Shown one piece after another: positions 1-10,504 of a stretch of DNA of 64,000 bases. How positions within the stretch are numbered: the first letter of the stretch is position 1; the number at the start of each line of letters is the position of its first letter. The notes beneath the pieces were generated by a model. It searched no databases and was not told where the DNA came from. It saw nothing but the letters and a program-made list of their open reading frames with translations. Position numbers and translations under genes: made by a program. Source of the DNA: Opisthorchis felineus (Eukaryota > Platyhelminthes > Trematoda > Opisthorchiida > Opisthorchiidae); contig SJOL01005688.1 of NCBI GenBank assembly GCA_004794785.1, positions 193,269 through 257,268 of the forward strand, read 5' to 3'.

Positions 1-363
1 ATTTTATTTAGAAAAAGAAGTACTAGACAGCCTTTCCAAAGGCTAATTGGAGGACCGCATCGACCCCCATAAAGATGATATTTGATGCATAGTGCCAAGC
101 GCTTTTTTCCATAGATTCTTCAACTATTGATCTGAGAGCTATGTTAGCTCAGATGCAGCATGGGCACCAACGAAACACATTCGTTGTGCATCACGAAGCT
201 GACATCAACCAAAGTTCGTCACTCGATTGTAGAAAGTACAGTTGTAGCCTGTGTGTAGCATACCAAAAGTGGTATTTTTTTAGTTCGATATTCGTTCGTA
301 CGAATCATACTGCGCTTACTACGTTGTTCAGTCATAAAAATTGATATGTCCCTTCTGACTTAC

Positions 364-451
364 AAGTCGAATATCGTCCAGATATTGCAAACCATATTGC
401 AGGTGAGCTTTTACGCCTTCCTTCGGATAACTTGGATGCTGCGGAAGACTT
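364..451 (-). CDS. Predicted internal exon of left-edge minus-strand gene (last exon seen)
   Basis: On the minus strand an 88-bp segment is bounded by a good acceptor (CCCAGTTTTCACTAG) and a strong donor (GTAAGT). Only one frame is fully open. It starts with one base that completes a codon and gives 29 residues, including a KEGVKAHLQYG stretch and ending YLDDIRL, leaving in phase 0. The entry phase fits the exit phase of the upstream candidate exon at 1554-1590. No family is recognised; the YLDD string alone is not evidence of a reverse transcriptase, because nothing around it matches a polymerase palm. Further exons would lie left of the window. Confidence 0.4.
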
Positions 452-1553
452 CTAGTGAAAACTGGGATTCTATGGTTGTATTCAGGCGGGCTATCTGCAT
501 TCAATAAGAATGATTTAGATGAGGTAAACCATGCAGATACTGACCTACACCAGGTGCACTATTTCGTCTGGAATAGCCGGCCGGAACCTGATCATAAGAT
601 CTAACCTCATTATGCTTTGATCCGTGAAATTTCGGTTAATATCTGCTTTAGTGGGGATACATTATTCGTAGGTCCATAAGATACCGCATTGTGACCGGTT
701 CTGGAGGTGAGGGACGACAAACCACGGTGAAGGATTTGTCTTCGAGTGAACAGCTTATCGAAATTCAGCTAAAAGCTCTAAACCAATTTAATTTATAGTG
801 TGCCTATAAATCCACGGCAAAAAATGGTAATTGATATTATCGACCGGTCGGGTCTGTCTCACTGCCTGATAGCAAAGTGCTTCTGTACCAAATAGCCATC
901 AACCCATATTTTACGGAAGTTAGTGACAAGATGAAACATGTGGTGCCCCCTCCCAAACACCACAGTTTTGGCTTGCCGAGGAGAATGTAGACGGTAATAG
1001 TTCCCAGTTTCTTGGCCATGGCGTCCGGTGTTTTTGATCTTCTACTGACAAAGGCATGCACGCACTGTACTTTGTAATCAAGCAGTCAATGGAATGATGG
1101 GAAGATTGAATTGTTCACTAAGAGAAGGAACCGAGGCGCTGTGCACTTATGACGTTCTGGGAGACCAGCGTACGTACAGAACCACTCGACCTAGAGCTGT
1201 CGGTGTAACTGCTGCGGAATTCTGCAACACTGTGTCCATCTGATTCATTCCCTCCGAAAAGCCAGAAGCTAAAAATTGCGAGAAGCTAACATTTCGATCG
1301 TATGCGTAAAACATTCAATACTTATGCGTAAAGGTCATGGTAAAAACAAGTTGAAGACATCCAGCTACACGGTGCTTTGAGGATTCAACTCTAGGGTAGT
1401 CGAACAGTTTTCAATCAATCGTTTTTGTGTACACACTTTAAGTTGCTGCGTTCTATTATATCTGATGATTTCTGACGATTCTTTGCTCATCAAACTGAAT
1501 GCCAACCAAGTTACCCAGGAAAATGTCATGCGGTAGCACTTCTTTCATCTTAC

Positions 1554-1590
1554 CTCATATTTGGTGACGTACAGAAAACCCGTATCTCAA
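1554..1590 (-). CDS. Predicted 37-bp micro-exon, minus-strand gene
   Basis: The minus strand reads a strong acceptor (TTTGTCTGATTTCAG), 37 bp, then donor GTAAGA. The other two frames contain stops; the open frame encodes EIRVFCTSPNM and exits in phase 2. That is the phase the exon at 364-451 needs, and the joined codon is AGA (Arg). Exons this small are common in flukes. The exon between this one and 4413-4512 is not identified: the phases show at least one is missing. Function unknown. Confidence 0.4.
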
Positions 1591-2126
1591 CTGAAATCAG
1601 ACAAATTTGTTTGAATCAGACGTTATTTCTCAAATGAGAACTTCTCATTGTCTGCCCCCATCCAAGGATTCAAGAATTACAGAACGGAATGAAGGTCAAC
1701 ACAAATGCCTATGTACGTGCCTGAGGCAAGACAGTATATCGCACTGTGGTGGGTGGCTATAATATTTGTAAAGTTCGTGTTCGCAACATCGTCGTCTTAT
1801 CCTGATGCACATATTCGGGTTTGTCCACCCACAACATGCACGTAAATAGAGTCAGTGACACGTTATTAGAAATGACCGTGCTTTGTTCGGCTCCAATTCA
1901 ATCCCTAATTCCGCTCTGTCCCCATTCATAATAAGCCCATAGGTCCTACCAACGCAGGTTGTTAAGCTTGACACCTGCGTACTCTCCAGCGCATGGTTTG
2001 TTTGACGTGTTTTGCCCACGCTTGCCTCTAGCCCCCACGCGCGTCCGGCCATGGACCACATTACCTCATATATTTCCCACGCTTTGTATTCAAAATATCT
2101 AACTGACCAGTAAGAGGTCCTTCTCT

Positions 2127-2240
2127 GGAGAAATACACTCATTTGCATACCAATTTGATTTTGACGGGAGACTCACCTGGAAACCAGCTGAATCTCTCGT
2201 TTATGATATTTTCAAGCAATTGAAGTTGGTACACCAGGCT
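2127..2240 (-). repeat. Short FB1-family copy flanked by 18-bp direct repeats
   Basis: This 114-bp segment matches the 3' half of the FB1 repeat in reverse orientation (CTCATTTGCAT, ACGGGAGACTCACCTGGAA, GAATCTCTCGTTTATGAT). It sits exactly between two identical copies of AGTAAGAGGTCCTTCTCT at 2109-2126 and 2241-2258, as expected of a target-site duplication. Confidence 0.65.
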
Positions 2241-2417
2241 AGTAAGAGGTCCTTCTCTAATTCAGTTGCCTCTACTTTGTTTCTGCGTAACACAGTCGAT
2301 AATTGGCTGAACATGTGCGATGCATATGGATTCAACAGGCAACAAGTCACAGTCACAATCGGAGTGTTTTCGAGGCCGATTCGCACTTAGTGAGGAGTCG
2401 AACACCTGAATTGAGCA

Positions 2418-2514
2418 AAAGTTGAGTTCATTTGAGAAGTTTGAAGAATAGCACACGAAACACGCTTTATCAGTGGTGGGTAGAACAGCTATACATGTCC
2501 GAAGCACTGCAAAA
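2418..2514 (-). CDS. Possible Cys-containing exon, minus strand
   Basis: On the minus strand an acceptor with a long T-run (GTCAATTTTTTTGCAG) is followed by about 97 open bases ending CAATTCAG before GTGTTC. The frame contains CFVCYSSNFSNELNFC, entering in phase 1 and leaving in phase 0. The donor is weak and the phases do not connect directly to 4413-4512 or 1554-1590 without further exons. It could belong to the same gene or be chance. Function unknown. Confidence 0.22.
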
Positions 2515-3299
2515 AAATTGACCTGAACGAAAAAATCGATTACCGATTTTCTGATTAATATTTTGTGTAGTGTCAAGAAAATAAGGAGTTTGCTGAAAAC
2601 TCTGTACAGCGACGCAAGGTGGTAGTTACTTAGGCTTGCAAGTGTCCCTGAAATAAGACATGCCTCGCGATTTGTGTTTAGGGATCAAGCTTGCCTCGGC
2701 GAGTGTTCAGAACTCCTCTGCATACAAAAACCCTTTTAACTGACTAGAATGCACAAGAAAAACGGATACAAGTAATCAGAAGGAGATCGAGTGGATGAGA
2801 ATGGTAATCATGACGAAATGTCTGTCCTGGATGGTCCATAGGGCTTGGTTTGCAAGGGGAAAAGCAGAAGGTTTGCACAACAGCCGAAGGTACACTGGAG
2901 GATCTCATATGGTTCAGGATCCGATTTCTGTTTCAGAGAAAGACAGAACATCACGTGGTTACACCAGGAAAAAATCACGATCGATTTCTACGCCTAGACT
3001 TGTCAACAGGTCGTTGGTCCAATCCCGGGTACCTGGTTGCCAGATTGCTCTGGACATAAAATCGGGAATGAACTTATTCACAAGCATATGGCAAGCCTTG
3101 TATATAGTTGAAAATGGCTTCTCGATATTGTGAATGGGTCCAAGAGAGAAAGGTAATGTATAGTGGAATTCGGGGAAAAAAACTTCTGCATAGTTCGAAG
3201 AGGAGGATGAATAAACGGTACCTTCTTTTAACGACCACTTATATTGAAATATGTCGGCATTCAGTTCCAGCTTGGACTAGCCTTTACAGCATTTCACAC

Positions 3300-3730
3300 C
3301 CTTCAGACGTGAAAAATAGGGTTGTGCGAAACCGGTCTTGGGCTGCCGAAGTGTAGTTTCCTTTATGAAAGTATACTGCGATATCTCGAATATCGTGCCA
3401 ACTGAAGCATGAGGCAGCCTGTGTGCAGCATATTCAGTTGAAGAATATCATAAACGAGAGAGTCAGTTGAGTCTCTCGTGAAAGAAAATCGTTTGGCTGT
3501 AACACCCTTTCGGTGCCTAGCTGCCATGCCACCCGGAGGAAGTACGAGGGCCAGGATACTGCCAGGTTGCCCAAGCCTAGACAGGGAAAGTCGAGAGGCA
3601 GAGGTCGGGTTCGAACCACCGACCTTCCCGTCAGTAAATTCGCGCTCTAACCACTTGAGCCATCTCGCCATCTCGTCCCTCGTGAAAAACCAAATTGATT
3701 TGCAAATGAGTGTATTTGTCAAAAGGGTTC
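3300..3730 (+). repeat. FB1 repeat copy interrupted by a SINE-1 insertion
   Basis: FB1 consensus blocks run in order: GCGAAACCGGTCTTGGGCTG, CGATATCTCGAATATCGTGC, CAACTGAAGCATGAGGC, ATTCAGTTGAAGAATATC, ATAAACGAGAGAG. The repeat breaks at 3483 and resumes at 3675-3688 (CGTGAAAAACCAAATTGATT, TGCAAATGAGTGTATTTG). The interruption is a SINE-1 copy with a 13-bp target duplication. Confidence 0.7.
3484..3674 (-). mobile_element. SINE-1 copy (tRNA-derived SINE) nested in FB1
   Basis: The minus strand begins with a tRNA-like head: an A box close to TGGCTCAGTGG (here with one extra base) and a perfect B box GGTTCGAACCC. A non-tRNA body follows and ends near GGGTGTTACAGC, with no poly(A). Flanks are GTCTCTCGTGAAA (3471-3483) and GTCCCTCGTGAAA (3675-3687), 12 of 13 identical, a clear target-site duplication. 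The apparent ORFs across it (peptides like [15 protein letters not shown]) are SINE translations, not genes. Confidence 0.85.
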
Positions 3731-3871
3731 TGCGAAGTTATTACCGCACTGATTACGGAACCAGTGAATGGTGGTACTGAAAATTTGGAAGTTTCTATTT
3801 GAACGGGAGCGCAAAACTCACGGAATACAGGTAGCCTTAATGGCGTTTTTTGGAAACTTCTCTAAGGAATA

Positions 3872-4018
3872 ACAAACAAAGGAAACCGACGAAGATTCGA
3901 TTCAGCTACGAAGCAAACAAAAAGTTGACATTTCTTACTGATACTAGCAAAGTGGTGAGTAGAATCCAAGGCATAAATCACGGAATGGGACAAAGCGGCC
4001 GTGAAAAGAAACGAAGCT
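3872..4018 (+). other. Short open segment with a donor-like site, uncertain
   Basis: A plus-strand frame after a stop reads KIRFSYEANKKLTFLTDTSK and meets AAAGTG|GTGAGT near 3952. No strong acceptor lies upstream, so this is a weak exon candidate only. The stretch 3731-4400 otherwise shows no recognisable gene or repeat. Confidence 0.15.
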
Positions 4019-4412
4019 AACTGGATATGCATCCATCCAAATGAAAGCTTGGCACTTCAGCAAGTCTCCATCTAAAGGACCAATACTGTTTAGCATTCTA
4101 GCGTTGTAGAGAAACCTACTTAATTGGGAATAAAATGGCGTCCATAGAACCCATTTCGATAGGAATGTCCACGTCTAACCACATCTGGATTGTGTACAGT
4201 TGTCCATTATACCACATCATATTGCTTCAGAATGACAAAAGTAACAAAGAAGAAGTAACAAACGCTTGCCTTACAAAAGTTCACGCAGCTGCAACCCACA
4301 AGTGTTCTATAACGATCTGTATGGCCTCTTCTAGTAAACTACCTTCCCTCGAATTCGAAGGGCCATTCTCCTAGCTCGTTGAAAGGTCAACCTTCGAAAT
4401 TTTCCAACTTAC

Positions 4413-4780
4413 AGCCGTCGCATAGAAACTCTTTCTTTATATACGAATAAAAAAGCTTTTGGGACGGGAATTGCGTTTTTCGGAAGTATTAGTCCTTCTT
4501 GCAGGCTGTCAGCTGTTAGAGCGGTTGGATATATTGAGTAACAAACGTTTACCATGTTTCGAAGGGTTCGAGTTAGGCATTCGACCGAAGTGGGATGTAA
4601 CACTGTACCGTATAAACACATTGATCCCTTCTATGTGCAACTTACCATTTGGCTCAAGAGTTTGTCCCACGTGGAAGCCTCGCTGCGGCTCCTTAAAACT
4701 CAGCATTTTGTTTGAAATGAAACTCACCCTTTCGTTACCCTATCAACAGGGAAACTTAATGAAATTTCGCAACCAGTGTT
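4413..4780 (-). CDS. Three-exon cluster of an unrecognised minus-strand gene, with a 29-bp intron
   Basis: Three exons read leftward: 4780-4728 (53 bp, enters phase 0, leaves phase 2), 4698-4646 (53 bp, enters 2, leaves 1) and 4512-4413 (100 bp, enters 1, leaves 2). Acceptors are GTGTTTGTTTCATCAG, AATGCTGAG (weak) and CCGCTCTAACAG; donors are GTGAGT, GTAAGT and GTAAGT. All phases agree. Intron 1 (4699-4727) is only 29 bp and is required, since read-through hits TGA at once. Visible peptide pieces include NTGCEISLSFPVDRVTK, EPQRGFHVGQTLEPN and ILPKNAIPVPKAFLFVYK. No domain is recognised. Exons at 1554-1590 and 364-451 may continue the gene. A 5' exon is not visible; the CpG-rich stretch to the right could hold the promoter. 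Confidence 0.5.
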
Positions 4781-4999
4781 CTGATGAAACAAACACCTTT
4801 CTTGGGATGGTCGGGCTTCCAATTGCCAACACGCGTTTTACCAAAAATTAGAGGGAACGGACAACTGGTTTTTTTTTGTGGTGTCAACAAATTACTATCA
4901 CACTGATATGTTCAGTATTAAACACAATAAACAGCGTTCGTCTTTTACTCTTATTGGTACTGTAATGCTGAGGGATGTACCAACATTCAAATTCTTCCC

Positions 5000-5800
5000 C
5001 GTGTATTACAGCAGTGCATTACAGAACATCCCATAAATGTCCCAGTGCTTTTGCAATTTTCCACACGCTTATTCTCAGTCTGCATCCACTGGCACTGGCG
5101 TCGCTCGCGCTAGCAGCCAGACCAAGGTTTACATTGATTCTGTCTGTTCGGCCAAATGTAGGCAACACCGTCGCCTTGCCTACGCGGCGACACTGGAGCA
5201 TATTGACGACACAATGGACGAAAGATCGGTCGGTTGGTCGCCGCGCGCGCGCATGCATATGTATCACACCCACACGGACGACCGCCTACCATTGTCAGAA
5301 CAACTAGTTCAGTTTATCACGTTGGCATGGTTACCTCCGCTCCAGCTTCTCGCCGATGAGCCAGGCACGGACGTGCGTCCGTCCGTGTTTGTTTTCAAGC
5401 GGCAGGCAGAAACGCCCAGTCGTCAGCCTGCGCCATGTCGCCGTCTGAACACCGTGTATGGCGGGCTGTCCGTGTCCATCATCACGCCATCTGTCCATGG
5501 CCTGTCCGCATGCACTCCTCGATCATCAAACGCTGGGACGTCGCGCGCATCCGCATGGCGCTCTACCGACGAAACGGATGATCGATAAGGTGAGCGACGA
5601 TCCACACTTCCGGCAGTCGAACTAATCCCAATCGCATGGCCAGCTGCGCGCATACACACATGGACGCACGCGCACGGACATCGGATGTTGCCTTCGGCAT
5701 ACGTCCAGGCAGTCAAGACAGACATCAGTGGTGTGGTTATGGCAACACGTTCGTGCGGAGACTCATGACGGTAGTGAGTGTGGATGTTGAGTGAATGAGT
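5000..5800. promoter_or_regulatory. CpG-rich stretch, possible promoter/5' exon region
   Basis: This stretch is visibly richer in CpG and GC than its surroundings (GGTCGCCGCGCGCGCGCATG, CGTCGCTCGCGCTAGC, CGGACGTGCGTCCGTCCGTG). Both strands stay open for over 120 codons, which is expected of GC-rich sequence and is not by itself coding evidence. A good donor (CGATAAG|GTGAGC) lies at 5589 on the plus strand. It may be a CpG-rich 5' exon or promoter for a plus-strand gene, for the minus-strand gene ending at 364, or a GC-rich repeat. No TATA box is obvious. Confidence 0.3.
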
Positions 5801-6269
5801 CAAGTGTGTTGAGAATATTCTGCTTCTTCACCAGATTTCAGGTTTCAGATAAATGGATGGCGATTCTAAGCGACTTGACCTGCGGTTCCGAAATGTGAAT
5901 TGATGTTTCAAATTTCATCAGCGTTCTCCTTGTTGGGTGGTGTAAATTGAAGTTAAAGTTGTGAGATTCACTCCACTTTAGATCGAACTCAGAAATCTTT
6001 GTAAGAAGCAGGCGTAAGTATTCGGAAAGTGTGACTAGCTATGGATTTACTGTTGCGCCCGCTCATCTTAACTCTGCGCACCAATTCATCGCTAATCATA
6101 GGCACTTCTCGCCTCACGAATTACGAAGGAAGTTCCGAATCCGCAGCCTCTCAGGCGAAATTTGAATGATTGATTGTAGTTAATTTGCTCTTCAACAGAA
6201 AGTGGTACCACTCATCCCTCAGAAACGAAAACACACCACTTGAACTGACATTCATTGATCCTTCACGTC

Positions 6270-6425
6270 AAGCACTGTTGACGAACCATCCATACCGTAA
6301 TCTTGAACTGCCATCCGCAATGGTGTGGGTTCGAATCCTGCGTACTGTTTATTAGACACGTTTGCTGAATGACCCCTAATAAGGATAAACTAGCTGTTCG
6401 GTGTTTCTCGGCTTTTCAGCACAGT
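6270..6425 (+). repeat. SINE-3-like fragment with pol III B box
   Basis: It contains a perfect B-box-like GGTTCGAATCC followed by AAGGATAAACTAGCTGTTCGG and CTCGGCTTTTCAGCA. These tail blocks recur at 27298-27560 and 55131-55440, so this is a partial copy of a tRNA-related SINE family. Confidence 0.5.
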
Positions 6426-6574
6426 TTGGCTTTGTCTGAAATGATTTGGTCTACCACTGAATCCTCGGAAGTTATTCGCCAGATGGTCCAACTTCAACTG
6501 ATGTGCGTGGAGACCTTCTCCTGTACCCCTTTATGAACAGTGCTCAAGTCCACTATTTGGTCGTAATCTATTCA

Positions 6575-6624
6575 GCTATTTTCGTCGCCGGCAGTCGAAC
6601 TAATCCCAATCGCTATTTTCGTCG
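6575..6624. repeat. 26-bp copy of 5610-5635 embedded in a 13-bp direct repeat
   Basis: GCTATTTTCGTCG at 6575-6587 is repeated at 6612-6624. Between them lie 24 bp that, with two following bases, match 5610-5635 exactly (core CGGCAGTCGAACTAATCCC). This is the footprint of a short templated insertion with duplication of the break ends. Confidence 0.75.
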
Positions 6625-6639
6625 CTCGAAAGCGGAGTA

Positions 6640-8230
6640 AAAGGCATCATTCTTCAATCTCGAGTTGACTTAATTCGCCTCATACTTAGACTTTTCAATT
6701 AGCTGAGGTTGAAAACTGCAGAATTTATTGATTTCCGCAGTCGATCGAGAACTTGACGCAAATGTTTGTTACACAACCTAGCAACTAATGTCACCCAAGA
6801 GTGCTTCCTGTGATTGCGCACGAAGGGCCTACATGCGCCCACGGGATAGAGGTGAATAAAAACAACGCCGTCTACCAAATGAACGAGGGAATCTGGTCGT
6901 TTTAAAAATACACCCAGCTATCGATATGAGCCCCATTCACGCAGCTCAAAACTCAGTAGCACTAGCGCAAGTGTTTTGGACGGAAATGTCAATTTTGTGC
7001 ACAGAGCAGTCGGGTGCCTACTTGGGCCTACACCCTTTTTCTGTGACGCGGCCTGCATAGTTAGATCACGTTCGCGCAGGAAGAAAAAAGAACATTCACT
7101 CAGTATGCGTCGTTTTCCACACCATGGGCATGATCACTGCCGAAAAGCGCTGATTCTCACAAAGGCGGTCGAAAACCGGCCGGTTAAATCGTTTGATTTC
7201 ACAACAGCGGGTGTGCATTGGTTTACGTGACAGAATAGCCATACGTAGAGAAGCGTGGAAAAATTTGTGAGTCGGTGTGTCTTTTCCGACTCCTGGCTTT
7301 TCAGTACAAGCCCGTGCATCCCCAGGCTTTACATCGTTCTTCAGAAGCTGGAAACACGAAGGTATTGTGGGGCTCGGAAGTGATGAGACCCGTATTCTCG
7401 CATCGAAGAACATTGCAACATCCAGGGAGCAGTTTGATAACGGTATGAGGAATCGGGTTAATACGTCATGATGTCTGAACCACCTAGTCTGTTGGCCCGC
7501 CTTCGAATTTCGGGAGAGGGTATCACTCTCCTTTTGAAAGCCAAGTTTTGTGTCTGGTTTGCTTGCCGATATGCATTCCGATGCTCAACGGCATACAAAG
7601 CCTGGCTCAAGGTGGTATACAGAGATGAATGCGCTGTATGACCTTGAAAGTATATTTAGACCATTTTGAAAATATCCGCACTGTATTCAGTACCAATTTA
7701 ATCGAATTGGTTGTGCGTTGTTTGTGACATTTATATGAACCGTGAATCAGACGCCACCCCAAACAAGGTCAAGTCTCAAACCAAAAGTCGACATACGAAC
7801 AATTGGTCGGTTCACCAGATTTATTCAAGTCTTAAGAACAACCGAACGTTGAGGCTTGAAATTTCACAAGGAACAAGCTCCAGCATGATAGGATGTTGCT
7901 CATCACACCGGAATAAAGGCTCACAACGTTTATAAACCAGACCATTCAACCGTTCCAGAGTGCTCTGCTAAACAAGAGATTGAGACTGACTTAGCTGATT
8001 GGTTTTCCTTCCGCCTTAAATCTCGACCAACCTCGTAACCTAGTCACTGGCGAAGCTTTTGAGTCAAAAGCGAAACGTTGCCCAGTAATAAATCTACTGA
8101 TTGTTACCAAACTTTCCGAAAAGGATATGGATTATTCCAATGTGTTCAACAAACCCAGACACACAACCTTGCGTACAATGAGATGTTTTCCATTTTTCGC
8201 GCACATTGTCTACACATCTGCGTATGTGTT
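6640..8230. other. No gene recognised
   Basis: Only short open frames without convincing splice borders are seen, such as 6976-7230 (+) and 7096-7413 (-), which overlap on opposite strands. I identify no repeat or regulatory element here. Confidence 0.4.
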
Positions 8231-8236
8231 ACTTAC

Positions 8237-8258
8237 TTTTCTGAAGTTTTCATTTCTC
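8237..8258 (-). other. Possible 22-bp micro-exon
   Basis: The minus strand reads GTCACTTTCCAACAG (good acceptor), 22 bp, then GTAAGTAAC (good donor). With nothing to fix the frame and no partner exons, it is listed only because both sites are strong. Confidence 0.15.
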
Positions 8259-8315
8259 CTGTTGGAAAGTGACGTATGTTTTGGTACCCACTCCAACATA
8301 AAAATACTAAACAAT

Positions 8316-8497
8316 CGTCCAGCTGTAACACCCTTTCGGTGTATAACTGCCATGCCACCTGAAGGAGGCTCAAGGGCTTAGATACTGCCAGGTTGCCCAA
8401 GCCTAGACAGGAGAGGTCGAGATTCTGAGTTTGGTTTCGAACCACGGACCTTCCGGTCAGTAAGTTTAAGCCTTAAGGACTGAGCTATCTAGAGCTT
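8316..8497 (-). mobile_element. SINE-1 copy, diverged
   Basis: The whole SINE-1 body is recognisable (GTCCAGCTGTAACACCCTTT at the low-coordinate end, GCCCAAGCCTAGACAGGAGA in the middle). On the minus strand the B box is GGTTCGAAACC, but the A box is degraded (GATAGCTCAGTCC). No clear target duplication, so probably an older insertion. Confidence 0.75.
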
Positions 8498-9229
8498 AGT
8501 GTTACATACCTGTCACCTACTTAACTGGGATCGACAATCAAACTATGCCTACGCCCGACTTACTTCGCATTTATACAAGCCCTGTACAAACAAACAAACG
8601 AACGAACACTAATGGGGTAGCCACAGCTCCTCACATTCGTCACACACTCGGTGGCGTTATGGTGGAGACAACCTTTGCAACCAAAGTTATCAGCAGACTT
8701 GCTACATTTATTAAACTCTGTTCATAACAGGATGAACAGTAAGTGTGTATTTGGAAGTGTAGGTCGTTTACTCCGTTTTTTTGAACTGCATTTTTGGAGC
8801 CAGCTTTTTTGCTGTGGTTTTCTGTTGTAGAAACTGGCTTACTCTGGACGATAAGGTTTTCAGAGCCACTGGGATATGCTGCTGTGGGGCAACTATCCAG
8901 AATCTTGGCTTGAGAAGATACTCGGTCAGTTGCAGACAAGACGAAACCCTGAAAGCAGAACTGTCATGTAAGTTGTTCAGATCCACTGCGGTGCACAAAA
9001 TGCGAGTGAATTTGTTCGATCTTATCCAAGTTTAGCCTAGGCCTAATTCTAGAAATCAGTAACATCACTGGCAGAGACTTGGTACACTCCGTAGTCTCTA
9101 TGACTTCGGATGATGGAACTAACTGCGTATGCTAAATCTGTTGTGAAAAGTGCACTGACACCTGCATAGGCAGACGAGCAGACAGCTAAAGTTGCGCGTT
9201 GAAGGACACAAAAGGCTTGTACGCCTTCC

Positions 9230-9397
9230 AACTCATCGCAACAACCTTCCGGTGCCTAGCTGCCATACCACCCGAAGGAAGCATGAGAGCTGAGATAATG
9301 TTAGGTTGCCCACGCCGAGATAGAAACAGTTGAGATGCGGAGGTTAGGTTTGAACCATGGACCTTAACCACTGAGCCATCTCGAACTTTCGAACTGG
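9230..9397 (-). mobile_element. SINE-1 copy, old and internally deleted
   Basis: SINE-1 blocks are present (TTCCGGTGCCTAGCTGCCAT, AGGTTGCCCACGCC, CCACTGAGCCATCTCG) but the part between B and A boxes is shortened. On the minus strand the A box reads ATGGCTCAGTGG and the B box GGTTCAAACC. Confidence 0.7.
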
Positions 9398-9675
9398 AAA
9401 AAGTAGCAACCGCTGCTCTGTACACCCTGATGGGGAACCACAAGGCCAGCCAGACTCAGTCATTTCAAACTGCATGTTACGTAGATGCTTTGGCAATTCA
9501 CACACAAACTGCCCGTGTTAGTCAGAAAGGTGGCCAGCCCGTATCATTTGTGTAGACAGGACTTACGAACAGCATCAGTTTTGGAAGGCTAATTTTTGCT
9601 AGTCACTTATACTGTCCTCAAGTGGTGTTCATTGGCAGTGTGCCAGAATACTGGTGTAACCCGTATACTACTCAC

Positions 9676-9960
9676 GAGACATTTGAGTAGTGCCTGGTCA
9701 AGTGTCGAGGCTCCGTCTCCGGATGTGACGGAAGGTTATTACGGGAATTATGGAACCGCTTCGCGGTGCTTGTTCATTGTTGTTTACTCTTCAAGAGGAC
9801 GCTTAAGAATGACTACTTTTCAGAAACTCTGTGCAAATGAGATTTTTACTTTAGTGTGTAACCGCTTAGTTCGTGTTGTTCGACAAATGGCACCCCACCG
9901 CCCGGATTCCCTTTTTCACCGGTGGCTAGGATGGTTAAACAGGTTGGTACTCGCGTAGCC
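9676..9960 (+). repeat. R4 repeat family, copy 1
   Basis: It shares ordered blocks with 10505-10830 and 46551-46860: GGAAGGTTATTACGGGAATT, GGAACCGCTTCGCGGTG, CTTCAAGAGGACGCTTAAGA, TGCAAATGAGATTTTTACTT, GTGTGTAACCGCTTAGTTCG. No coding capacity or termini were recognised. Confidence 0.6.
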
Positions 9961-10504
9961 GTTGGTTTGCTGCTGGCACACACCGCAAGCTCGAGTGGCG
10001 GTGAAGTGTCGCGTGCCGTCTGCCAACCGATAGTCTGCACCGATAGTCTCCGGTCGAAAGCCGATTGCGGTGGTCCTACACCATGTAATGTACTCATTCA
10101 AACTAGAATGGCCATACAAAGTCATCAACTGTGGTTACACTTAGGCACATACCTGGGTAGTATTTCTCCGCGGAGGAAATTTCACGATATTCACCTTAAC
10201 AAATTCAGTTTTACAAAGATAATGAAACAGTATGGCATCGCCTTGACGCAGCCCAAACTGGATAGGTGCTGATTCCTCCATATTGTTTTACGTGTGAGTT
10301 TTAGTTTTAGTATGAGTTTTGGCATCCTGTCACAGAGAAGATCGGTGACAGTGCAATAGGCACACAAGACACAGCGGAACACGGGTACAACAACATATGT
10401 GCTAGAAATTCCATAAATCACTTCCTACTTCAATGGGTAATCGGTAGCTGTTGGACGTGGTTCCAGGTAAATTTCGATCAAGACCAAGTGGTGATGTTGA
10501 AAAA

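Noticed and set aside
364..451. YLDD motif as reverse transcriptase
   Set aside because: Only four residues match; none of the flanking palm motifs is present.
3363..3780. Overlapping 100- and 119-codon frames
   Set aside because: They translate a SINE-1 nested in FB1 on either strand.
5423..5803. 126-codon minus frame in the CpG-rich stretch
   Set aside because: GC-rich DNA keeps several frames open at once on both strands; no feature favours this one.
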